In this document: piece by piece, positions 1-7,178 of the stretch
How the letters are laid out: every line of letters starts with the position of its first letter
Position numbering within the stretch: the stretch's first letter is position 1
Assembly: GCA_902761695.1 (NCBI GenBank)
Contig: CACWLT010000004.1
Span: forward strand, 1 to 37,326
DNA length: 37,326 bases
Origin: an uncultured Ruminococcus sp.
GTDB lineage: Bacteria > Bacillota > Clostridia > Oscillospirales > CAG-272
Reading direction: 5' to 3'
The notes under the pieces: model-generated
What the model was told of the DNA's origin: nothing
Seen by the model: only the letters and a program-made list of their open reading frames with translations
Databases searched by the model: none
Made by a program: the position numbers and the translations under genes

Positions 1-119
1 GAGTCCTCGTTCTGGCTTTCCAGCGACACGCGCACCGACTGCACGAGCGCGTCCGTCTCATGAATCCGCTCCGACACCCCGGAGAAGGCCGCGCTGGACT
101 CCTGCGAGGCGGACACCGT
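1..119 (-). CDS. Fragment resembling the signalling domain of a methyl-accepting chemotaxis protein (partial)
   Basis: Read leftwards, about 39 codons from 119 down to the window edge are open and give a heptad-like helix that begins TVSASQESSAAF and contains SGVSERIHETD and VQSVRVSLESQ. The pattern of small residues, Gln/Glu and regularly spaced Val/Leu is typical of the cytoplasmic coiled coil of chemotaxis receptors. The same frame meets a stop (TAG) at 141-143, and the residues between that stop and 119 no longer look like a receptor, so the similarity ends abruptly near 118-120. This could be the end of an antiparallel gene, a gene remnant, or a chimeric contig end. The assignment rests on residue pattern only. 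Confidence 0.35.
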
Positions 120-1257
120 GGGCGCGGATTCCCATCCGGTCTATTCCCTCACCGTATCCCGGGGAGGCGAAAAGACGGACGAGGGGGTCTTCAGCTCCCT
201 GGGAGACGACCGCACCGTCACCTATCACATCGACTGGGACAACGCCCCGCGGGAGGACCTGTCCTTCTCCGTTCCCGCCGAATGGGCCTTCCGGCTGTCC
301 TTCCTGTCGGACGCCTCCTGCTGGTACGACGCGGAGCACACCCAGGCGGCCCCCCGTTCCTATCAGGCGGCGGCGGACGGCGAAAACCGGGAGATCTGGG
401 TCACGGGCGCGGTCAAATATGTCACATCGAACGACGGCACCGGACTGCCCGGCTCCGCTCCGAACGGCGTGACGGCGGCAGGAATCGCGTCGGCCAATCT
501 CGTCTCCGCCCTGGTGGCCCGCTACGGGTCCGTGACGGAGACCTTCGGCGGCGAAACCCTCGCTTTCCGGAAGGACGGCAGCCTGTGGGTACTCTACAAA
601 AACGACGGGTCGGAATCCGCCGAGGTGGGACCGGTCCGCATGAAGGCGGAGGACGGATGGACCTCCTATACCGCATCCTACGGGGATGTGGTCAGAAATC
701 CCGACGCGGCGTATTCCCACGACGACGCCTTCTCCGCTGTCCTGACGGAATCGCTGAACGGCGGGACCCTCCGGGAGCTGATCCCCCAGGGCGGCGGAAC
801 CGGGGACCGGGAGTTCATCGTCGCATCGGACGCGCGCCGCTATATCCGCTTCACCCTGGACCGCAGCACCCTGGCCGTCAGGCTCTGGCAGTCGGTATCG
901 GACGGAACGGTAACGGCGGAACGGCGGTTCTTCTACGGCGTCTTCGCGGGGGAGGATTTTGTAAGGCCCTGGGATCTCACCCGGACCGCCGCCTTCCACG
1001 TGCTGGACGCGGGTAACGAGATCGCCCTCATCCGCATCAGAATCCCCCGGGGCGGGCCGCTGCGGCTGGAAATGCCCGATGGCTGGAACTGGTTCTTCCT
1101 CGACAAAGCGCTCACCGAGGCCGCTCCCTCCTGGATCCAGGTCACGGCCGGAGAGGAGGACGCGGAGCTCTGGGTGGACAACCGGGATCCCGAAACCCGC
1201 GCCGCCGAACCCTCCGAGCCTCCCCGGACGGAGGAACCCGGCGAGAATGGAGAGTAA
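118..1257 (+). CDS. Predicted extracytoplasmic protein of unknown function, 5' end missing or misassembled
   Basis: About 379 codons from a GTG at 118 to TAA at 1255. The frame is open back to 64, after an in-frame TGA at 61-63. No ribosome binding site or signal peptide precedes position 118, although the composition (beta-rich, many Ser/Thr/Gly/Asp, few Cys) suggests a secreted or lipid-anchored protein. The true N-terminus has therefore probably been lost at the junction near 118. The C-terminal ~20 residues are a Pro/Glu-rich tail. I do not recognise a family. It lies 101 bases upstream of the SPFH gene on the same strand, so it may be the first member of that cluster. The coding frame is supported by strong GC bias at third positions; the start is not. 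Confidence 0.65.
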   Translation: MGADSHPVYSLTVSRGGEKTDEGVFSSLGDDRTVTYHIDWDNAPREDLSFSVPAEWAFRLSFLSDASCWYDAEHTQAAPRSYQAAADGENREIWVTGAVKYVTSNDGTGLPGSAPNGVTAAGIASANLVSALVARYGSVTETFGGETLAFRKDGSLWVLYKNDGSESAEVGPVRMKAEDGWTSYTASYGDVVRNPDAAYSHDDAFSAVLTESLNGGTLRELIPQGGGTGDREFIVASDARRYIRFTLDRSTLAVRLWQSVSDGTVTAERRFFYGVFAGEDFVRPWDLTRTAAFHVLDAGNEIALIRIRIPRGGPLRLEMPDGWNWFFLDKALTEAAPSWIQVTAGEEDAELWVDNRDPETRAAEPSEPPRTEEPGENGE

Positions 1258-1358
1258 TGCCCGGTCCGTTTCATAGCAAAGACTTCTCGCCCGGGGACAC
1301 GCTCCCCGCGGCCTGAACATACATCACAAAAAATATTTTCCGAAAAGGAGATTGTATC

Positions 1359-2693
1359 ATGGGACTTATCGCAGCAGCACTGGGCTCCGTAGGCAACACG
1401 CTGGCCGATCAGTGGAAGGAATATTTCTACTGTGACGCTCTGGACGCCGACACCCTTATGGTGAAGGGCCAGAAGAGAACGAAGGGCAACAACCGCGGCA
1501 ACGACAACATCATCTCCAACGGCTCCATCATCGCGGTGGCGGACGGCCAGTGCATGATCATCGTGGAGCAGGGCAAGATCGTTGAGGTCTGCGCGGAACC
1601 CGGCGAATTCAAGTACGACACCTCCACCGAGCCCTCCATTTTCTCCGGCTCCCTGGGCTCCTCCATCCTCGAGACCTTCAAGACCATCGGCAGGCGCATC
1701 ACCTTCGCCGGCGACACCGCCAAGGACCAGCGCGTCTACTACTTCAACACCAAGGAGATCCCGAACAACAAATTCGGTACCGCCAACCCCGTGCCCTTCA
1801 AGGTGGTCGTGAACGCAAGACTCGGCTACGAAGTCCTGTGCGACCTCCGCTGCAACGGCATGTATTCCTACAAGATCACCAACCCGCTCCTCTTCTACAC
1901 CGAGGTGACGGCCAACGTGGCCAACAGCTATGAGCGCTCCCAGATCGACCCCTCCCTGAAGGCCGAGCTCATCGACGCGCTCCAGCCGGCTCTGGCGGTC
2001 CTTTCCGCGGGCGGCGTGTCCTACGACCAGATCCCCGCCCATACGAAGGAACTCAAGGACGCGCTGAACGACGCCCTGGCTACGGAATGGGGCAAGCGCG
2101 GCATCTCCGTGTTCTCCCTGTCCATGGGCGTGCCCTCCATCCCGGACGATCAGAAGGAAGAGATCAAGACGTGGCAGAGAACCGCCATGATGCGCGGCGA
2201 CGCCTTCGCCCAGTCCGCCTTCACCACCTCCACCTCCGCCGACAACGCGAAGATCGCGGCAGCCAACCCCAACGGCGCGGTCAACGGCTTCATGGGCATG
2301 GGCATGGCGAACCAGCAGGGCGGCGCTGCCAACGCGGCCAACCTCTTCGCGGCGGGTCTCCAGCAGCAGCAGATGCAGCAGCAGGCGGCTCCGGCTCCCG
2401 CGGCTCCCGCGGCGGACACCTGGACCTGCCCGACCTGCGGCAAGGCGGCCACCGGCAAGTTCTGCCCCGAGTGCGGCACCAAGAAGCCTGAGGAGACCCC
2501 GGACGGCTGGACCTGCCCCAACTGCGGCACCACCAACAAGGGCAAGTTCTGCTCCGACTGCGGCACGAAGAAGCCCGCCGGCGCGAAGCTCTACAAGTGC
2601 GACAAGTGCGGATGGGAACCGGAAGATCCCGCCAACCCGCCGAAGTTCTGCCCTGAATGCGGCGATCCCTTCGGCGACGAAGACGTGCAGTAA
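1359..2693 (+). CDS. SPFH-domain protein with three C-terminal zinc ribbons (YdjI-like, 'virion core protein' family)
   Basis: 444 residues, starting at ATG 1359 eight bases after AAAAGGAG. Residues ~1-300 are the SPFH/stomatin-like region of the B. subtilis YdjI type: an N-terminus beginning MGLIAAALG, the stretch IVEQGKIVEVCAEPGEF, and a long helical section. A Gln/Ala-rich linker (~330-352, with QQQQMQQQ) follows. Then come three zinc ribbons: CPTCG...CPECG at about 357-375, CPNCG...CSDCG at about 386-403, and CDKCG...CPECG at about 414-434. SPFH proteins form membrane-associated oligomers. In B. subtilis, YdjI is a soluble SPFH protein recruited to the membrane by YdjG/YdjH. Homologues of both partners follow directly here, so a membrane-stress or membrane-organising scaffold is the likely role. 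Confidence 0.88.
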   Translation: MGLIAAALGSVGNTLADQWKEYFYCDALDADTLMVKGQKRTKGNNRGNDNIISNGSIIAVADGQCMIIVEQGKIVEVCAEPGEFKYDTSTEPSIFSGSLGSSILETFKTIGRRITFAGDTAKDQRVYYFNTKEIPNNKFGTANPVPFKVVVNARLGYEVLCDLRCNGMYSYKITNPLLFYTEVTANVANSYERSQIDPSLKAELIDALQPALAVLSAGGVSYDQIPAHTKELKDALNDALATEWGKRGISVFSLSMGVPSIPDDQKEEIKTWQRTAMMRGDAFAQSAFTTSTSADNAKIAAANPNGAVNGFMGMGMANQQGGAANAANLFAAGLQQQQMQQQAAPAPAAPAADTWTCPTCGKAATGKFCPECGTKKPEETPDGWTCPNCGTTNKGKFCSDCGTKKPAGAKLYKCDKCGWEPEDPANPPKFCPECGDPFGDEDVQ

Positions 2694-2717
2694 TCCCGGT
2701 CTCTGAACCGGACACGC

Positions 2718-2771
2718 GCCCTCCCGCACCACAGGACCGGAAAACTCCGGGACAAAACGGCGCGGGAGGGC
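2718..2771 (+). other. Nested stem-loop between the SPFH and zinc-ribbon genes
   Basis: A perfect 10-base inverted repeat, GCCCTCCCGC (2718-2727) and GCGGGAGGGC (2762-2771), encloses a second hairpin CCGGA-AAAC-TCCGG (2736-2749). A pyrimidine tract with a short T run (about 2772-2792) follows. It could act as a partial terminator, an mRNA processing or stability element, or an attenuator that sets the SPFH to zinc-ribbon expression ratio. The downstream gene has its own strong ribosome binding site (GAGGAGG at about 2800). Confidence 0.45.
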
Positions 2772-2813
2772 TGCTTCCCTTCCCTTTTCTCACTTTCCGA
2801 GGAGGTATAACCG

Positions 2814-3962
2814 ATGGCGGAATTAATGGAATACAAGTGTCCTGCCTGCGGCGGCGCGCTTGAATTCGATCCGAAACTGCAGAAAATGAAGTGTCCCTAC
2901 TGCGACAGCGTCTTCGCCATGGAAGAGCTGGCGGGCAAGGACGAACAGCTGAACACGGCTGAAGGAACCGTTCAGACCGGGCCTGACGGGGAGCCCATGA
3001 ATCCCGAGGACGCCGCCCCCCTGCCGGAGGATCAGCTGAACTGGAACACCGACGCGGGCTCCGCGTGGGACAGCGGCGAGACGGCCGGCATGAAGGTTTA
3101 CGTCTGCAATTCCTGCGGCGGCGAAATCGTGGGGGACGAAACCACGGCGGCCACCTCCTGCCCCTTCTGCGGCAACCCGGTGGTCATGATGGGCAACTTC
3201 ACGGGCGCCCTGAAGCCGGATCTGGTCATCCCCTTCAAGCTGGACAAGAAGGCCGCGAAGGACGCGCTCCGGATGCACGCCAAGAGCAAGAAGATGGCTC
3301 CGAAGCTCTTCAGCGACGAGCAGCATCTGGACGAGATCAAGGGCATCTACGTTCCCTACTGGCTCTTCGATTCCTCCGCGGACGTGCAGCTCCGGTTCCG
3401 CGCCACCCGCTCCCGGGCCTGGGCCGACCGGAACTACAACTATGTGGAGACGGAGGAATTCCTGGTGGACCGGGGCGGCTCCATGAGCTTCGAGGCGGTT
3501 CCGGCGGACGGGTCCTCCAAAATGGACGACACCCTGATGGAATCCATCGAACCCTTCGACGTGTCCGAGGCGGTTCCCTTCCAGACGGCTTACCTGGCGG
3601 GATATCTGGCGGACAAATACGACGTGACGGCGGAGCAGAGCGTGGAGCGGGCCAACGAGCGCATCCGGAAGACGGCGGAGATGACCTTTGCCGAGCAGGT
3701 GCAGGGCTACGAATCCGTCCGGCTCGACAGCTCCTCCATCCAGCTGCGGGATTCGCGGGTGCGCTACGCCCTCTATCCGGTCTGGCTGCTGAACACCTCC
3801 TGGAAGGGCAGCAAATACACCTTTGCCATGAACGCCCAGACAGGCAAGTTCGTGGGCGACCTTCCCGTGGACAAGGGCGCTTACTGGAAGTACCTCCTGC
3901 TCTACGGCGGGATCTTCGCGGCGGTGGTCTATCTGCTCATCACCCTGTTCCAGATGATGTAA
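2814..3962 (+). CDS. TFIIB-type zinc-ribbon membrane protein (YdjG-like)
   Basis: 382 residues, ATG 2814 after GAGGAGG. Two zinc ribbons are visible: CPACG...CPYCD at residues 9-30 and CNSCG...CPFCG at about 98-117, separated by an acidic linker. The middle domain carries the family's VIPFKLDKKAA stretch and a 'GIYVPYWLFD' segment. The C-terminus has one hydrophobic helix (about 358-380) ending at the stop, consistent with a tail-type membrane anchor. The TPM gene begins 12 bases after the stop, so the two are surely co-transcribed. By analogy with B. subtilis YdjG, it would be the membrane docking partner for the SPFH protein. No enzymatic activity is evident. Confidence 0.85.
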   Translation: MAELMEYKCPACGGALEFDPKLQKMKCPYCDSVFAMEELAGKDEQLNTAEGTVQTGPDGEPMNPEDAAPLPEDQLNWNTDAGSAWDSGETAGMKVYVCNSCGGEIVGDETTAATSCPFCGNPVVMMGNFTGALKPDLVIPFKLDKKAAKDALRMHAKSKKMAPKLFSDEQHLDEIKGIYVPYWLFDSSADVQLRFRATRSRAWADRNYNYVETEEFLVDRGGSMSFEAVPADGSSKMDDTLMESIEPFDVSEAVPFQTAYLAGYLADKYDVTAEQSVERANERIRKTAEMTFAEQVQGYESVRLDSSSIQLRDSRVRYALYPVWLLNTSWKGSKYTFAMNAQTGKFVGDLPVDKGAYWKYLLLYGGIFAAVVYLLITLFQMM

Positions 3963-3974
3963 AGGAGGGCCGAC

Positions 3975-4823
3975 ATGAAAAAAATCCTATTTTCTCTCCT
4001 GACAGTCTGCGCGCTTCTGACCGTGCTGGCGGTGGGCGTCCATGCGGAAGTCCTCCGGGTGGAAGGCACTCCCCTGCTTTACGACGGAGCCGGACTTCTT
4101 TCGGAAAGCGAGGCGTCCCAGGTCCTCTCAAAGCTCCAGAACGTCAGCGACAAATACGGAATCGACGTTGCGGTCGTTACGGTATCATCCATGTCGGAGT
4201 ACGGCTACTACGGCAGCTCCGCCTCCATGAACTTCGCCGACGACTACTTTGACTACAACGGCTTCGGACGCGGTTCCGAACGGAGCGGTCTGGTGCTGCT
4301 GCTGGCCATGGAGGAGCGGGACTGGTGGATCTCCACCCGGGGCTCCGCCATCCGGACCTTCACGGATTACGGCATCAACGACTACATCGGGGAACGCGGG
4401 GACGTAATCTCCAACTTCTCCGACGGCAATTACGCGGCCGGCTTCTCCAATTATGCCGACCGGGCCGAAGAACTGCTCCGCTATGAACAGCAGAACGGCA
4501 TGCCCTACGACTACGACAGCGACCGGGAACCCGTCAAGGCATTTTCCCCGCTCCGGGTCCTCGGCTCCGCTCTCACCGGGCTCCTGGGCGGGCTGATTCC
4601 CGTTTCCTCCATGAAGAGCCAGCTGAAATCCGTCCGCGGACAGGGCGGCGCCCGTTCCTACGCAAGACAGGATTCCGTGGCCATCACCAGCGCGAACGAC
4701 TGGTTCATCGGACGCCACGTATCCCGTACGCCTCGTGAAACGGAACGCTCTTCCGGCGGAGGAAGCTCCATCCACGTCTCCTCCTCGGGCGCGTCCCACG
4801 GCGGCGGCGGCGGTAAATTCTGA
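3975..4823 (+). CDS. TPM-domain membrane protein (YgcG/YdjH-like)
   Basis: 282 residues. The start ATG 3975 lies six bases after AAAGGAGG, which overlaps the preceding stop codon. There is a cleavable-looking signal peptide (MKKILFSLLTVCALL..., residues 1-24, cut probable after VHA). The TPM fold covers about 40-170: LLYDGAGLLSESE, then IDVAVVTVSS, then a Gly/Tyr-rich region. A weakly hydrophobic segment (about 189-209) may be the membrane helix, and the C-terminal tail is Ser/Gly-rich, ending GGGGGKF as is common in this family. Family members are extracytoplasmic domains linked to membrane-protein quality control. The neighbouring SPFH and zinc-ribbon genes make it the likely YdjH equivalent. 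Confidence 0.87.
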   Translation: MKKILFSLLTVCALLTVLAVGVHAEVLRVEGTPLLYDGAGLLSESEASQVLSKLQNVSDKYGIDVAVVTVSSMSEYGYYGSSASMNFADDYFDYNGFGRGSERSGLVLLLAMEERDWWISTRGSAIRTFTDYGINDYIGERGDVISNFSDGNYAAGFSNYADRAEELLRYEQQNGMPYDYDSDREPVKAFSPLRVLGSALTGLLGGLIPVSSMKSQLKSVRGQGGARSYARQDSVAITSANDWFIGRHVSRTPRETERSSGGGSSIHVSSSGASHGGGGGKF

Positions 4824-4876
4824 ACCAATCCGTGCTTCCCGGAGCTATCCGCTTCCGGGCGAAAGGAGAAGCGCAT

Positions 4877-5614
4877 ATGGGCATTCTCGACGACCTCATG
4901 AAAAAGGCCGGGGCAAAGGCGCAGAACGCGGTGCAGTCCGGCGCGAACCAGACGAAAAACGCCGCCCGGGACGCGGTTCGATCCAATCTGAACACAGCGG
5001 CCGGTACTGCGGCAAACGCCGTGAAATCCTCCCCCGCGTTTCAGGCGGCTGAGGAAGCGGGCGCACGGCTGAACGGCTCCGGCGTATCGGTGAGCACGGA
5101 CAAAACGGCCCAGGGCTATCCCGCCGTGACCGTCTCCTTTGACGCGCTTCCGGCAAGCCTCGACGAGCTGAAGGCGTGCCCCCTTGCGGATCTGCGGCTT
5201 CCCTACGGAACGGCGGCGCTGACGGTGGCCGTCCTGAACCGCTGGGAGGAGGACCGGGCGGCGACCCACGCCATGGTCAACTATCTCCGGGGGCCCCGTC
5301 CCATGTCCCCCATGGAGGAGCAGTTCCTCCGGGACCGGCTGGCGGGCAAGATGTACGTCATCCGGTCATACTGGGCGGGCACATCACCGCAGAACAGCTA
5401 CACGCCGGACGTCCCGTACAGCGTCACCTTCTTTGAGGATCCCTGCACCTGGCAGAATCCGGGATACTGTCGGCTGAGCTGCGTCTCGTCCGGCGCGGAT
5501 TCCCCCCGGCAGATCATGCTGCGGAAGAAGGAGAGCACGGGCGAATGGTTCCTCTGGGAGAACTATCTGCTGCCCGACATCCGGATTCCGGCGGAAGCGG
5601 ATCCCTGGGCCTGA
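4877..5614 (+). CDS. DUF6935-like protein with N-terminal Ala/Lys helix
   Basis: 245 residues. I chose ATG 4877 because AAAGGAG lies ten bases upstream; an in-frame start at 4832 has no such signal. Residues 1-60 are a long Ala/Asn/Lys-rich amphipathic helix (MGILDDLMKKAGAKAQNA...), which could lie on a membrane or form a coiled coil. From about 75 the protein has a compact domain (VTVSFDALPASLDELK, 'NYLRGPRPMSPMEEQFL', 'SYWAGTSPQNSYTP', 'TGEWFLWENYLLPDIR') that I associate with DUF6935; its function is unknown. It is the last gene of the SPFH/zinc-ribbon/TPM cluster and is followed by a terminator. Its position suggests that it acts with them, perhaps in the place PspA holds in the Bacillus ydj operon. 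Just upstream, 4843-4862 could fold as a hairpin with a bulge. Confidence 0.8.
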   Translation: MGILDDLMKKAGAKAQNAVQSGANQTKNAARDAVRSNLNTAAGTAANAVKSSPAFQAAEEAGARLNGSGVSVSTDKTAQGYPAVTVSFDALPASLDELKACPLADLRLPYGTAALTVAVLNRWEEDRAATHAMVNYLRGPRPMSPMEEQFLRDRLAGKMYVIRSYWAGTSPQNSYTPDVPYSVTFFEDPCTWQNPGYCRLSCVSSGADSPRQIMLRKKESTGEWFLWENYLLPDIRIPAEADPWA

Positions 5615-5630
5615 GAAGCATCATCACACA

Positions 5631-5668
5631 GGCGGAGCTCTGTCACGGGAACTCCGCCCGTTCTTTTT
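5631..5668 (+). terminator. Rho-independent terminator of the SPFH/TPM cluster
   Basis: Stem GGCGGAG (5631-5637) pairs with CTCCGCC (5652-5658), followed by CGTTCTTTTT. Confidence 0.85.
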
Positions 5669-5730
5669 ACCCGCCAAAACGGGTTGCCGGGCGTCAGCGG
5701 GGCCGAAACCCGCAGCCGGACGGGGATCGG

Positions 5731-5759
5731 TTGACAGGCGGCGCTTTCTGTGCTATAAT
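5731..5759 (+). promoter_or_regulatory. Consensus sigma-A promoter of trkA-trkH
   Basis: TTGACA at 5731-5736 and TATAAT at 5754-5759, separated by exactly 17 bases. Both boxes match consensus perfectly. The trkA start is 35 bases downstream of the -10 box. Confidence 0.92.
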
Positions 5760-5794
5760 ACGAAGAATCCAGAGGATCACGAAGAGGAATCATC

Positions 5795-7168
5795 ATGAAA
5801 ATTATCGTTTGCGGCTGCGGCAAGATCGGCTCCACGCTCCTGTCCGCGCTGGCGGCTGAGGGCCACGATCTGGTGGCGCTGGACGACGATCCGGCCGTCA
5901 TCACGGAGGTCACCAACATCTACGACGTCATCGGCGTGCGGGGGAACGGCGCGGACTGCGAGACCCTGACGGATGCCGGCGTTGAGGACGCGGAGCTGTT
6001 CATCGCGGTCACGGGATCGGACGAGCTGAACATGCTGGCCTGCTTCCTGGCCCGCCGGATGGGCGCAAGGCACACCATCGCGCGGATCCGCAACCCGGAA
6101 TACAACGACGCGTCCCTGGACTTCATGAAGCGGGAGCTGGAGCTGTCCATGGCCATCAACCCGGAGCTTCTGGCGGCCCGGGAGCTTTTCGACATCCTGC
6201 GCCTGCCCTCCGCGGCCAAGATCGAAACCTTCTCCGGCCGGACCTTCGAGATGGTGGAGCTGGTGCTGCGGGAGGATTCGCCGCTGGCGGGGCTGGATCT
6301 GCGCGACCTGCGGAGCCGGTTCAAGTCCACCTTTCTGGTCTGCACCGTCCAGCGCGGGGACGACGTGTTCATCCCTCTGGGCGATTTCGTGCTGAAGAGC
6401 GGGGACCGCATCGGCATTACGGCGCCGCCCTCGGAGATCGGGAAGTTCATGCGGCAGGCGGGGCTCATCACCAAAAAAGCCCGGAGCGTCATGCTGCTGG
6501 GCGGATCCCGGACGGCCTTCTATCTTTCGAAGCTGCTTTCGGTGTCCGGCGCGGGCGTGAAGATCATCGAGCGGGATCCGGAGGTGGCGAAGGAGCTCTC
6601 CGAAACCCTGCCCGGCGTTTCCGTGACGCTGGGGGACGGCGCGCAGCAGGAGCTTCTTCTGGAGGAGGGCCTGCGGGAATCGGACGCCTTCGTCTCCCTG
6701 ACGGGCATGGACGAGGAGAACATCCTGATCTCCATTTACGCCGCCTCCCAGAAGGTGCCCAAGGTCATCGCCAAGATCAACCGGGACGAGCTCTGCGCCA
6801 TGGCGGAGAAGCTGGGGCTGGAAACCTACATCTCCCCCCGCCGCATCATCGCGGATGTCATGGTCCAGTATGCCCGCGCTCTGGAGAACTCCCAGGGATC
6901 CCAGGTGGAGACCCTCTACAAGCTCATGGACGGGCGGGCGGAGGCGCTGGAATTCCGGGTGCGGCAGCCCGTGGAGGGACTCACCGAGACGCCGCTGCAC
7001 ATCCTCGGCAAGAATCTGAAGCCAAACGTACTGATCGCGGGCATCATCCGGAACCGGAAGACCATCGTGCCCGGCGGCGAGGACGTGATCCTGCCGGACG
7101 ACCGGGTCATTGTGCTGACGGCGGGACACCGGCTGGCGGATCTAGCGGACATCCTGGCGGTCAGATGA
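5795..7168 (+). CDS. trkA: Trk potassium uptake regulatory subunit TrkA
   Basis: 457 residues, ATG 5795 preceded by AGAGGAA. It has the tandem arrangement of TrkA: an N-terminal Rossmann domain with the CGCGKIGSTL dinucleotide-binding loop (residues 6-15), an RCK-C domain (about 143-220, FEMVELVLREDSPLAGLDL), then a second, degenerate Rossmann domain (from about 229, VMLLGGSRTAFYL) and a second RCK-C domain (about 375-457). TrkA is a cytoplasmic gating ring that binds NAD(H)/nucleotides and controls the TrkH channel. Full length matches the double-domain family (~450 residues). trkH follows after 10 bases, so the two form one operon from the promoter at 5731. Confidence 0.96.
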   Translation: MKIIVCGCGKIGSTLLSALAAEGHDLVALDDDPAVITEVTNIYDVIGVRGNGADCETLTDAGVEDAELFIAVTGSDELNMLACFLARRMGARHTIARIRNPEYNDASLDFMKRELELSMAINPELLAARELFDILRLPSAAKIETFSGRTFEMVELVLREDSPLAGLDLRDLRSRFKSTFLVCTVQRGDDVFIPLGDFVLKSGDRIGITAPPSEIGKFMRQAGLITKKARSVMLLGGSRTAFYLSKLLSVSGAGVKIIERDPEVAKELSETLPGVSVTLGDGAQQELLLEEGLRESDAFVSLTGMDEENILISIYAASQKVPKVIAKINRDELCAMAEKLGLETYISPRRIIADVMVQYARALENSQGSQVETLYKLMDGRAEALEFRVRQPVEGLTETPLHILGKNLKPNVLIAGIIRNRKTIVPGGEDVILPDDRVIVLTAGHRLADLADILAVR

Positions 7169-7178
7169 GGGCGGGCGT

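Noticed and set aside
1292..1308. Hairpin CGGGGA-CACGC-TCCCCG upstream of the SPFH gene as a terminator
   Set aside because: Only six pairs and no T run; it could equally be chance in GC-rich sequence.
58..1320. 420-codon minus-strand open frame
   Set aside because: Gly/Arg/Val-rich shadow of the secreted-protein gene; no start signal.
5777..7129. 450-codon minus-strand open frame
   Set aside because: Antisense to trkA and overlaps its promoter; composition is of shadow type.
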